This document shows, in pieces, positions 1 through 7,684 of a DNA stretch of 64,000 nt. Every line of letters begins with the position of its first letter. Position 1 is the stretch's first letter. The position numbers and the translations under genes were made by a program. This stretch comes from Microcoleus sp. FACHB-1515 (lineage in GTDB: Bacteria; Cyanobacteriota; Cyanobacteriia; Elainellales; Elainellaceae): positions 186,001 to 250,000 of the forward strand of contig NZ_JACJPO010000038.1 of the NCBI RefSeq assembly GCF_014696105.1, read 5' to 3'. The notes under the pieces were generated by a model that made no database searches, was not told where the DNA came from, and saw only the letters and a list, made by a program, of their open reading frames with translations.

Positions 1-116
1 ACCCAGCGCCTACCTTTCCATTCCGGCTGCTCTTGTCCATTGATTCGCAGGATGCGAATTTCCTCACTTACGCCAATTCCATGAAAGACACAAACAACGC
101 TGCGATATTCCAACAT
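1..116 (-). CDS. Hypothetical protein downstream of nirD (partial, runs off left edge)
   Basis: An open frame starts at the ATG read from 116 to 114 and stays open for 38 codons to the window edge. It begins MLEYRSVVCVFHGIG and contains a charged stretch EEIRILRING. A purine-rich GGCGGA lies about ten bases before the ATG. It follows the nirD stop by 77 nt on the same strand, so it may be the third gene of the nir operon. I do not recognise the family. Only the N-terminus is visible, so function cannot be assigned, and a chance open frame is not excluded. Confidence 0.45.
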   Translation of the reverse strand, partial: MLEYRSVVCVFHGIGVSEEIRILRINGQEQPEWKGRRW

Positions 117-193
117 CTCGATCGTTCCGCCTGATACGTTGAAAGCCGCCGATTTTAGATTTCAGCGGCTTCTTCGATCATAGTCAGCAGCGA

Positions 194-544
194 TTAAGAG
201 CCTACGCCAATTTGCACTTGATCTTCAACAATGCGGACTAAATAGATGGGAAGGCTGATTGATTCATCGTCGAAACATTGCCCTGTGCTGAGGCAAAAGT
301 TTTGCTTGTAGATTGGAGAAGCCACTTTCGGTTGACCGTTGCGATCGCCCACAATTCCCCGCGACAAAACAAACGCTTTGCTAAACGGATCGTAGTTAGA
401 AATGGCATACAAGCTATCATCAACGCGAAAGATGGCGACCTGTTCACCATTCACCAAAGCGCAAACTCCGGTATTGGGAAGAACGCGATCGATCGAACAA
501 ACCGTAATCCATTGAGTCTCGGTAATCGAAGGTGCAAAAACCAT
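194..544 (-). CDS. nirD: Nitrite reductase small subunit NirD
   Basis: A 116-residue Rieske-fold protein, the usual partner of NirB in NAD(P)H-dependent assimilatory reduction of nitrite to ammonium in the cytoplasm. The family signature is clear: SNYDPFSKAFVLSRGIVGD followed by ASPIYKQNFCLSTGQC and a terminal SLPIYLVRI strand. As in other NirD proteins, the Cys-His pairs that bind a Rieske [2Fe-2S] cluster are absent, so it is probably not a redox subunit itself. The frame is open further upstream (TTG at 562, GTG at 556). I chose the ATG at 544 because the conserved sequence begins there. It follows nirB by about 70 nt, with a hairpin in the gap, and should be co-transcribed with it. Confidence 0.9.
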   Translation of the reverse strand: MVFAPSITETQWITVCSIDRVLPNTGVCALVNGEQVAIFRVDDSLYAISNYDPFSKAFVLSRGIVGDRNGQPKVASPIYKQNFCLSTGQCFDDESISLPIYLVRIVEDQVQIGVGS

Positions 545-573
545 AACTTTGTCCACTCTCAAAATAATTAGCT

Positions 574-598
574 GGAGAGACGTGAACCACGCCTCTCC
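574..598. repeat. Intercistronic hairpin between nirB and nirD
   Basis: Inverted repeat with outer arms GGAGAG/CTCTCC and inner arms CGTG/CACG around a 3-nt loop, with one A/C mismatch between the two stems. It resembles the short GC-rich palindromes scattered through cyanobacterial genomes. There is no long T run, so it is more likely an mRNA processing or stability element, or an interspersed repeat, than a full terminator inside the nir operon. Confidence 0.5.
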
Positions 599-615
599 AA
601 AATTCAGTCAATCGC

Positions 616-3135
616 CTAGTTCATTGCCATCAGGCGTTCATGCTCGTATGCAGGGCGTTTTTGTCCGCGTTCTTCCACCTGCATCAAACTGGGATCAGGC
701 GACTCGATGTTGACAAAATGCGCGAAGCGTTGAAGGGCTTGCGGATTTTCGATCGTTGTCTTCCATTCGCAAGCATAAGTATTCACCTGGTGCTGCATTT
801 CGGCTTCAAGTTCAGCGCAGATGCCGATCGAATCTTGCACAACAACCTGCTTCAAATAGTCCACTCCGCCTTCCAATTTGTTCAGCCAAGTTGCAGTCCG
901 TTCAAGCCGATTGGCGGTGCGGATATAGAACATCAAGAAGCGATCGATCAAACGAATCAAAGTTTCCTTATCCAAATCTTCTGCTAACAGTTGCGCGTGC
1001 TGCGGTTTCATGCCGCCGTTGCCGCAAACATACAGATTCCAGCCTTTTTCCGTTGCAATAACGCCGAAATCTTTGCTTTGGGCTTCGGCACATTCGCGGG
1101 TGCAGCCCGACACAGCAGACTTGATTTTGTGAGGAGCGCGGAGGCCGCGATAGCGCAGTTCCAGTTCGATCGCCAAACTGGTCGAATCCTGTACGCCAAA
1201 CCGACACCAAGTGCTGCCAACGCAGGATTTCACCGTCCGCAGTGCTTTCCCGTAGGCGTGACCCGACTCAAATCCAGCATCCACCAGTCGCCGCCAAATG
1301 TGCGGAAGCTGATCGACTCTTGCGCCCAGTAAATCAACCCGCTGACCTCCGGTAATTTTCGTGTAGAGGCCAAATTCTTTCGCCACTTCGCCCAAAGCAA
1401 TTAGCTGATCGGGCGTCAGTTCACCACCGGGAACGCGAGGAATAACCGAGTACGTGCCGTCGCGCTGAATGTTGGCGAGAAATGCGTCGTTCGTATCTTG
1501 CAGTCCGACATGTGGCGCGTTGAGAACGTAGTCGTTCCAAGCGGACGCAAGAATCGAAGCAACAGTGGGCTTACAGATTTCGCAGCCGCGTCCGGTTCCA
1601 TGTGACTGTAGCAGTTCGTCAAAGGTGCGGATTTGGTTCGATCGCACAATGTGATAAAGCTCCTGCCGCGAGTAGGCGAAATGCTCGCACAGGTGATTCT
1701 TCACTTCGATCCCCGCCTTTTTCATCTCTGCCTTCAGCAGATCGGTGACGAGCGGAACGCAGCCACCGCAGCCAGTTCCCGCTTTGGTGCAGGCTTTGAC
1801 GCTGCCGACATCCGTAAAGCCGTTCGCCTGAATTGCCGTACAGATGTCGCCCTTCGTCACGTTGTTGCACGAGCAGATTTGAGCGGCATCGGGAAAACTC
1901 TCAACGCCCATCGCAACAGGCGCTCCCGTCCGAGGTGGTAACAGCAAATCTTCGGGATGCGGTGGGAGGGCGATCGCATTTTGCACGAGTTGCAGCAGAT
2001 TTCCGTAGGCCGAAGCGTCGCCGATCAAAATGCCGCCGAGCAAGCGATCGCCCGCCTCGTTCATCACCAGCTTTTTGTAGGTTCCCTGCCGCGCATCGGT
2101 AATCGCAAACTCAGTTGCGCCCGCTGTTTTAGCAAATGCATCACCAAAGCTGGCAACATCGACACCCAGCAGCTTCAGCTTGGTGGACATATCCGCTCCG
2201 GTGAAGCTGGCCGCGCGTCCGCAAATGTGATCGGCGGCGACGCTTGCCATCGTGTAGCCCGGAGCAACCAGGCCGTAAATGCGATTTTGGTAGAGGGCAC
2301 ATTCCCCGATCGCATACACATTTTCATCCGAAGTTTGGCAGGCTTCATTAATCACAATACCGCCGCGTTCACCGATCGCCAAACCGCAATTTCTGGCGAG
2401 TTCATCACGGGGACGAATGCCAGCCGAAAACACGATCATCTCAGTTGCTAGTTCGCTCCCGTCCGCGAATTTCATCTTGCTAACGCGACCCGCTTCGCTA
2501 ACAATTTCAGTCGTCGATTTGCTCGTATGAACCTGAACACCCAGCGCTTCAATTTTCTGCTTGAGTATTGAACCGCCGACATCATCAATTTGCACAGGCA
2601 TCAAGCGCGGTGCAAACTCAACAACGTGAGTTTCTAAACCCAAGTTTTTCAAGGCATTGGCACATTCTAGACCTAATAATCCGCCACCAATCACAACACC
2701 AACGCGACAGTCTTTCGCGTAGGCAGACATTGCTTCTAAATCATCGATCGTGCGATAGACAAACGTTCCTTGCGCTTCTTTACCTTGAATCGGCGGCACA
2801 AACGGATAGGAACCTGTTGCTAGAACAAGCTTATCGTAATGAACCACTTTGCCATTTTGCGATCGCACCGTTTGCGATTCGCGATCGATTTCCACAGCTT
2901 TGTCATTCAGATAAACCTGCACATCTTGATAGGAATCGGGCACAACCAGCGATAAATCTTCTGCCGTTTTTCCTGAGAAGAAGCCGCTGAGATTGACGCG
3001 ATCGTAGGCTAGTCGCGATTCTTCGCAAAAGGTAATCAAGTTCCATTCTTGGGTCGCGCCCTGAGCGATCATGCGCTCGATGAAGCGGTGGCCGACCATG
3101 CCATTCCCAATCACAACCAGATTTTTTCGGGACAT
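616..3135 (-). CDS. nirB: Nitrite reductase [NAD(P)H] large subunit NirB
   Basis: An 839-residue flavo-sirohaem protein catalysing six-electron reduction of nitrite to ammonium. An N-terminal FAD/NAD half carries GNGMVG at residues 10-15 and GGGLLGLE near 150. A BFD-like [2Fe-2S] region follows, with C421 and C423 (ICSCNNV) and further cysteines near 447-460 (CTKAGTGCGGC). The C-terminal half holds the ferredoxin-like nitrite/sulfite reductase domains with the [4Fe-4S]-sirohaem ligand motifs C-x5-C (C638, C644) and C-x3-C (C678, C682). All key cysteines are present and the length is normal. Most cyanobacteria use the shorter ferredoxin-dependent NirA instead, so this type is noteworthy here. 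The ATG at 3135 is the natural start, about 75 nt from a perfect NtcA box. Confidence 0.95.
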   Translation of the reverse strand: MSRKNLVVIGNGMVGHRFIERMIAQGATQEWNLITFCEESRLAYDRVNLSGFFSGKTAEDLSLVVPDSYQDVQVYLNDKAVEIDRESQTVRSQNGKVVHYDKLVLATGSYPFVPPIQGKEAQGTFVYRTIDDLEAMSAYAKDCRVGVVIGGGLLGLECANALKNLGLETHVVEFAPRLMPVQIDDVGGSILKQKIEALGVQVHTSKSTTEIVSEAGRVSKMKFADGSELATEMIVFSAGIRPRDELARNCGLAIGERGGIVINEACQTSDENVYAIGECALYQNRIYGLVAPGYTMASVAADHICGRAASFTGADMSTKLKLLGVDVASFGDAFAKTAGATEFAITDARQGTYKKLVMNEAGDRLLGGILIGDASAYGNLLQLVQNAIALPPHPEDLLLPPRTGAPVAMGVESFPDAAQICSCNNVTKGDICTAIQANGFTDVGSVKACTKAGTGCGGCVPLVTDLLKAEMKKAGIEVKNHLCEHFAYSRQELYHIVRSNQIRTFDELLQSHGTGRGCEICKPTVASILASAWNDYVLNAPHVGLQDTNDAFLANIQRDGTYSVIPRVPGGELTPDQLIALGEVAKEFGLYTKITGGQRVDLLGARVDQLPHIWRRLVDAGFESGHAYGKALRTVKSCVGSTWCRFGVQDSTSLAIELELRYRGLRAPHKIKSAVSGCTRECAEAQSKDFGVIATEKGWNLYVCGNGGMKPQHAQLLAEDLDKETLIRLIDRFLMFYIRTANRLERTATWLNKLEGGVDYLKQVVVQDSIGICAELEAEMQHQVNTYACEWKTTIENPQALQRFAHFVNIESPDPSLMQVEERGQKRPAYEHERLMAMN

Positions 3136-3181
3136 CGTGAACTCTCGTGTAGTGCCATTCGCTTGCTAAGCCTATCGAGAG

Positions 3182-3221
3182 TTTCTAAAAGTTGCGAGCG
3201 GCATTTTGTAGCTTTCGATAC
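3182..3221 (-). promoter_or_regulatory. NtcA-type promoter of nirB
   Basis: A perfect NtcA box, GTA-N8-TAC, occupies 3208-3221. NtcA is the global nitrogen activator of cyanobacteria. Its class II promoters have this box roughly 22 nt before a -10 element. On the minus strand a TAGAAA hexamer (3187-3182) starts 20 nt after the box, which fits roughly although it is not a good -10 match. The box sits 73 nt upstream of the nirB ATG, in the 272-nt gap behind the ADP-ribosylglycohydrolase gene. Activation under ammonium shortage is inferred. Confidence 0.7.
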
Positions 3222-3407
3222 GGAATCGGGTCGATCGATTCACGTTCTGCATCAGGTCAATTCTGTTCTTGCATCAGTCGAAGTTTTAATGCCACAAAGC
3301 TCAATTTGTAACAGCTTTGAAATAATTAAGTTGCCGAAAAGCGGCTGCAAAGCATAGGAAAACTATTAAAGGATTAGGCGGTAATTCAAAATTGTGTTTT
3401 TTCTGCT

Positions 3408-4367
3408 TTACCCACACACTGCCGCGAATCGAGTAGCGAGATCGATGATGTCATCGCGGCGAGCGATCGCCTCTATCCAATCTTTTGGAATCGCCTCAAA
3501 GCCATAATAAATTCCGGCCAAGCCGCCCGTTACCGCAGCCGTTGTATCTGTATCGTCTCCTAAATTCACCGCTGTTAAAACCGTTTCTGCGTAGGTCTTG
3601 CCATTCAGCAAACACCACAAAGCAGCTTCGATCGTATCAATCACGTAGCCTGACGATCCGATCGAATCGATCGATTGCTGGTGAATTTCGTCCTGAAAAA
3701 GGCGATCGAAATGCTTCAATTCTGGTTGAAAAAACGGCAATTTATACAGCGGTGAAATCCGATTGCATCCTTTTTGATAGGCCGTGTGTGGATCGTCACC
3801 TTGCAGCAAAGCGATCGCAATCGACACGTAAATCCCGCAGGCCATTTGCGATCGTGGATGCGCGTGTGTGATGCAGGAAACTTGATGGACGCGATCGATC
3901 AAATCAGGAAAATTCAGCTTTGAATGCAGAAACGCCATCGGTAAAATTCGCATCAGTGAGCCGTTGCCGTTGCTTCGTTCACTTGTTCCACCTGCTTCCA
4001 ATGGCGGCACACCTTGAAGCATTCGATTGATGGCTTGTGCAGTTGTGTCACCCACATCAAATGTTTCATTTCTCGCCGTCCAGTAGCTTTGTTGATACCA
4101 ACGACAAAAGCGATCGCCAATATCTGCGAGATTAAATCCTTGACACAAGCTTTCCGCAAGGCAAAAAGTTAGCGAACTGTCATCCGACCAAGTGCCTGGT
4201 GGCTGATTCCAAGTTCCATAGCCTTGCATTGTGGTGACAGGCTGAATTTGACGTTGCGATCGACTCGTAAACTCGACCGGAACGCCAAGTGCATCTCCCA
4301 CACACAGCCCCATCAATCCTGCAAGTATCGACATAATTTCAGCTTCGATCGCGCTGCCAAGCATCAT
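3408..4367 (-). CDS. ADP-ribosylglycohydrolase (DraG/ARH) family protein
   Basis: A 319-residue member of the family that removes ADP-ribose from proteins or small substrates with two metal ions. The family metal-site motifs are present in order: GDALGVPVEF near the start, SDDSSLTF, NGSLMRILPM, ITHAHPRS and the C-terminal NLGDDTDTTAAVTGGLAG. The catalytic core therefore looks intact. ATG codons at 4367 and 4364 and another at 4334 (MSILAGLMG) are all possible. The last fits the family N-terminus best, and none has a good ribosome site. The gene follows the dnaE-C stop by 35 nt on the same strand and could be the last gene of that operon. The true substrate cannot be told from sequence. Confidence 0.85.
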   Translation of the reverse strand: MMLGSAIEAEIMSILAGLMGLCVGDALGVPVEFTSRSQRQIQPVTTMQGYGTWNQPPGTWSDDSSLTFCLAESLCQGFNLADIGDRFCRWYQQSYWTARNETFDVGDTTAQAINRMLQGVPPLEAGGTSERSNGNGSLMRILPMAFLHSKLNFPDLIDRVHQVSCITHAHPRSQMACGIYVSIAIALLQGDDPHTAYQKGCNRISPLYKLPFFQPELKHFDRLFQDEIHQQSIDSIGSSGYVIDTIEAALWCLLNGKTYAETVLTAVNLGDDTDTTAAVTGGLAGIYYGFEAIPKDWIEAIARRDDIIDLATRFAAVCG

Positions 4368-4402
4368 AGCAGGCGGCGATCGAATTTTCGGTCAAACTGA
4401 CA

Positions 4403-5731
4403 CTAACTGCCTGTCAGTGCCGTAGCTCTTGCCTGAAATCCTGCCTGAAGCAAAGCATTCACGGCAGACTGTTGTTCTAACACACGAAATTGAGCACCTA
4501 GCCGCACAAATTGCCGATGTTCCTTTGCAGAGATGACCGCAACAACCGGAACTTTTGCCTTGTCACCTTCGCCACGCTGATTGAGTAAAACAGTACGAAG
4601 CTGATGCTGTTTAGTAATATCGCTGGCTGTTCGCGGCTCCAATTCAACTAACACCATCTGCACCGTTTCAATTGGTTCTGCATCTTCAATAATCAACTGC
4701 ACTCGATCGTCACGAGTATCAACTTTTCCCCAAATCATCAGCCGCGCATCAATCTCAATTACTGAATTGATTCGATCGAATGCCTTGGGAAAAATAACCG
4801 CCTCGCAATGTCCGGTGAGATCTTCAATTTGCACGATCGCCATCCGTTCGCCTTTTTTAGTCGTTACAGGCTTGATGCTTGACACCATAACGATCGCACT
4901 CAACATTGAGCTATCCGCTTGATGACTTAGCTCACTCAGGCTAATTGGCGCAAGAATTTTTGCAGCTTCATGAATCGTCCGCAAGGGATGATCAGAAATG
5001 TAAAAGCCTAACAGTTCTTTTTCTAGCTTCAGCTTTTCCTGCGGCGGAAAATCAGGAACAGATGCAGCTTTTGGTGCGGCTTCAAAACTGGTAGATGATT
5101 CATTAGAACTGCCAAATAGATCGAATAGATTGCCTTGTCCAATTGCTCGATCTTTTGCTCGCGACTGTGCCCAGTCCAACACAAGATCTAGATCATGCAT
5201 GAGTTGATTGCGATTTGGATCAAGACAGTCAAACGCGCCCGACTGAATCAATGCTTCCAGAGCGCGGCGGTTGACGGTGCGTGAATCAATTCGACTGCAC
5301 AAATCACTCAATGATTGAAACAAGCCTTCTTCGCGAGCAGATAGAAGATGTTCGATCGCCCCTAAGCCAACATTCTTAACAGCAGACAAACCGAATAAAA
5401 TGCTGTCTTGCAAAGGCGTAAAATCAATGCCCGATCGATTGATATCCGGCAGCTCTACCTGAATGCCCATGTTCATGCAGGTGGCAATGTATTTTTGCAC
5501 CTTGTCTTGGTCGCCGCTGTTTGCGGTCAGCAACGCCGCCATGTATTCAACCGGATAGTTGGCTTTTAGGAACGCCGTTTGATAGGTGACGTAGCCGTAA
5601 GCGGTTGAGTGCGATTTGTTGAAGCAGTTGGAGGCGATCGCACCATTCTCCAGCAGGAAATTGTGATCTTCGATCACGCCAATATCAAAAACAGGTTGAA
5701 CGCCTAAAGATTCACGGCTGACAATTTTCAT
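4403..5731 (-). CDS. dnaE: DNA polymerase III alpha subunit, C-terminal half with C-terminal split intein (DnaE-C)
   Basis: A 442-residue precursor. Residues 1-35 are the split intein half IntC, with block F ([12 protein letters not shown]) and block G ending in ASN. The C-extein then begins [21 protein letters not shown], a helix-hairpin-helix and OB-fold region typical of the end of bacterial DnaE. I chose the ATG at 5731 because GAGGAG lies eight bases upstream and IntC sequences begin M-I/K-I there. An in-frame TTG at 5761 would overlap the preceding gene. The C-extein is 407 residues. With the 756-residue N-extein encoded nearby, the spliced product would be 1163 residues, close to the 1160 of E. 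coli DnaE. The gap to the Uma2 gene upstream is only 16 nt. Confidence 0.95.
   Translation of the reverse strand: MKIVSRESLGVQPVFDIGVIEDHNFLLENGAIASNCFNKSHSTAYGYVTYQTAFLKANYPVEYMAALLTANSGDQDKVQKYIATCMNMGIQVELPDINRSGIDFTPLQDSILFGLSAVKNVGLGAIEHLLSAREEGLFQSLSDLCSRIDSRTVNRRALEALIQSGAFDCLDPNRNQLMHDLDLVLDWAQSRAKDRAIGQGNLFDLFGSSNESSTSFEAAPKAASVPDFPPQEKLKLEKELLGFYISDHPLRTIHEAAKILAPISLSELSHQADSSMLSAIVMVSSIKPVTTKKGERMAIVQIEDLTGHCEAVIFPKAFDRINSVIEIDARLMIWGKVDTRDDRVQLIIEDAEPIETVQMVLVELEPRTASDITKQHQLRTVLLNQRGEGDKAKVPVVAVISAKEHRQFVRLGAQFRVLEQQSAVNALLQAGFQARATALTGS
5627..5731 (-). other. Split intein C-terminal half (IntC) of DnaE
   Basis: Thirty-five codons from MKIVSRES to the terminal Asn. Block F ([11 protein letters not shown]) contains the conserved Asp and His, and block G (NGAIASN) has the cyclising Asn. 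The next residue is the +1 Cys, followed by Phe-Asn, as in the Npu and Ssp DnaE inteins. The Cys codon lies at 5626-5624. All residues needed for trans-splicing are visible. Confidence 0.93.
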
Positions 5732-5747
5732 CGATCGCTCCTCACAG

Positions 5748-6332
5748 CTAGATATTGGCAAAAATCGGCTTTAAATCTAATACGAATTCAAATAAAACAT
5801 CTTCGCCAGATAGTGATTCTGGGTTTTGAAGAATTTGTGGAGGTTGGTTCGCTCGATAAACTTCAACCTGTCGATTTTTTGGGTCAATTAGCCAACCTAA
5901 TCGCACACCGCTATCGATGTACTCCTGCATCTTTTTTCTAAGTTGCATCATTGAATCAGTTTCTGAGCGCAATTCAACCACAAAATCCGGCGCAAGCGGT
6001 GGAAATTTGCGTCGCTGCTCTGGCGTTAAAGCATTCCACTTTTCCCGCTGTACCCAGCTTGCATCCGGTGAATAATTCGCCCCGTTTGGCAGTTTAAATT
6101 CAGTTGAGGAATCAAAGGTAAGTCCGAGATTCGTCCGCTGATTCCAGCTTTCTAGCTGAAAGGCGATTTTCATGTTTCGGTTTCCAGTTTCTCCGCCTGT
6201 TGGTGGCATGATGATCAGCTTTCCCTGTGCTGTTCGCTCAATTTTGAGATCGCGATTTACTTGACAAAGATCGAAGTACTGATCGTCGGTCAGCTTCACA
6301 ATGGGTTGGAGGTCAATTTCGATCGCAGACAT
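5748..6332 (-). CDS. Uma2-family (DUF820) PD-(D/E)XK nuclease-like protein lying between the dnaE halves
   Basis: A 194-residue protein of the Uma2 family, which is strongly expanded in cyanobacteria and has a restriction-endonuclease-like fold. The fold markers are [10 protein letters not shown], the acidic SPDASWV, and [13 protein letters not shown], which supplies the second catalytic acid. These are followed by the usual [16 protein letters not shown] helix-strand and the EVYR strand. The ATG at 6332 has GAGGAA eight bases upstream. It follows the 440-residue gene by 20 nt and ends 16 nt before the IntC start codon, so it is part of the dnaE operon by spacing. Its biological target is unknown. 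A paralog about 50% alike by eye is at 13801-14391. Confidence 0.88.
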   Translation of the reverse strand: MSAIEIDLQPIVKLTDDQYFDLCQVNRDLKIERTAQGKLIIMPPTGGETGNRNMKIAFQLESWNQRTNLGLTFDSSTEFKLPNGANYSPDASWVQREKWNALTPEQRRKFPPLAPDFVVELRSETDSMMQLRKKMQEYIDSGVRLGWLIDPKNRQVEVYRANQPPQILQNPESLSGEDVLFEFVLDLKPIFANI

Positions 6333-6352
6333 ACTCGATTCCTCAACTCAAT

Positions 6353-7675
6353 TTATGCAAATTCTAGAGGCTGGGAAGGCAGAATATACATTAAATTTGC
6401 TCCTTCCGGTTGGGGTTCTGCGGGTTCAAGCTTGAGCCATTCATGAAAGCTGATCCCAAGCTGCGCGATCGCCTGCACTTCAACCTGATACGCTTCAAAT
6501 CGCTGCTGCGTTTCGATCATTGATTCCATCATTTCCATTGCTTGCGGAAGCCGTTTCATTGTTTCCTGTTTGGTTTCTTCTCGATTACCAAACATGCTGC
6601 CTTTCACTTCGTTTTGGGTAATAATTGCTGCTGGCAAAGACTCAACCCACTTGTAGCCTCTCCTAGCATTTTGCTCATCCATCAAGTTAAACAAATTGTC
6701 GCGCTGTAGCTCAAAAACAGCGTTTTCATTCATTGCTGGATCGAGCCACTGATAAACCTTTGTGAGCCGCTTGAGATCGATTTTTTCCTTGAAATCAGGA
6801 TGCAGATAAGCCGCAGGATTTGAAGTCAGAAGCATTTGAACGTACTTTTGCAGGCAAGCTCGAATTTTTTCTGCGCCAGTCTGTAGGCGTTGAGGCACAA
6901 TGTCAAATTCTTCCAATTCGAGATAGCAACGCGCCTCAGCGATGTAAGCTAGCGCTAAGGTGAGCAAATATTCGTCAATGATTGGGCTTTTTTGTTCTAG
7001 TTCCTGCTGCACCAAGCCCAAGTAGATATGCTCAGCTTTGAGGAAACGGTTGATTGCTGAGAGAGCGCTGCTTCTGCGGTTTTCGGGCTTGCTCATGGTG
7101 AAGGCATTCATTGCCAAATCCAGCGCGGCTCGAAACTCTGCATAGAAGCTCAAGTCGATTTTCCGATCGATCTTGCTCAACAGTTCTTGAGACTTCTGCA
7201 AACGTTCCTCAAGCTCGCCCAACCGCTGCAAAATGACAGTGAATCCAACAACTGAAACACCCAAATTCAAAATGCTGGCCGCAGATGTCACCTGCAAAAC
7301 GCCCTGCATATTCTGCATCGTGTTTTCGATCGCGCTCAACTGTTGCTCAATGCCATCAAGCCGCCCGTTCACTTTTGAAAAACCGTGAACAGAAACACCA
7401 GTATTGACTGCTGAAACTGCGAAATTAGCGACACCTACAGCAGGGTTCACGGGGAGCGATTGCAGTGCTTTTGCTAGGTCAATGAGCCACCCGCCGTTAG
7501 AACCTGTTGCACAACCATTCTTGCCCACTTCCCTGAGCCAAACCACAACTTGTTTAGTTACAGCATCACGCACCACGCCGCCAACACGCTCATAGCTGCC
7601 ATTCATCAAACCCTCAGCGATCGCTTGAGGCAAAACAAAGGTTGTCGTCAGTGTATTCACGATCGTTGACCCCAT
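6353..7675 (-). CDS. Hypothetical protein with hydrophobic helices and coiled coils, between dnaE-N and dnaE-C
   Basis: I do not recognise this 440-residue protein by name. The N-terminal 55 residues (MGSTIVNTLTTTFVLPQAIA, ERVGGVVRD, VVVWLREVG) form an amphipathic module. Two similar units follow at about 75-185. Each is a small-residue hydrophobic stretch (VANFAVSAVNTGVSVHGF; ILNLGVSVVGFTVILQRL) running into a heptad-like helix (LDGIEQQLSAIENTM; LGELEERLQKSQELLSKID), which suggests a hairpin that could enter a membrane. The rest is a long all-helical region, and the C-terminus is short and acidic. The ATG at 7675 is 9 nt after the dnaE-N stop and the next gene follows by 20 nt, so it should be co-transcribed with dnaE. 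A helical pore-forming or scaffold role is only a guess. Confidence 0.75.
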   Translation of the reverse strand: MGSTIVNTLTTTFVLPQAIAEGLMNGSYERVGGVVRDAVTKQVVVWLREVGKNGCATGSNGGWLIDLAKALQSLPVNPAVGVANFAVSAVNTGVSVHGFSKVNGRLDGIEQQLSAIENTMQNMQGVLQVTSAASILNLGVSVVGFTVILQRLGELEERLQKSQELLSKIDRKIDLSFYAEFRAALDLAMNAFTMSKPENRRSSALSAINRFLKAEHIYLGLVQQELEQKSPIIDEYLLTLALAYIAEARCYLELEEFDIVPQRLQTGAEKIRACLQKYVQMLLTSNPAAYLHPDFKEKIDLKRLTKVYQWLDPAMNENAVFELQRDNLFNLMDEQNARRGYKWVESLPAAIITQNEVKGSMFGNREETKQETMKRLPQAMEMMESMIETQQRFEAYQVEVQAIAQLGISFHEWLKLEPAEPQPEGANLMYILPSQPLEFA

Positions 7676-7684
7676 CAGCAGAAA

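Noticed and set aside
4396-4418. Terminator of dnaE-C (ACTGACA/TGTCAGT hairpin)
   Set aside because: The 7-bp stem overlaps the stop codon, and only a short TTT follows on the minus strand, so it was not listed as a terminator.
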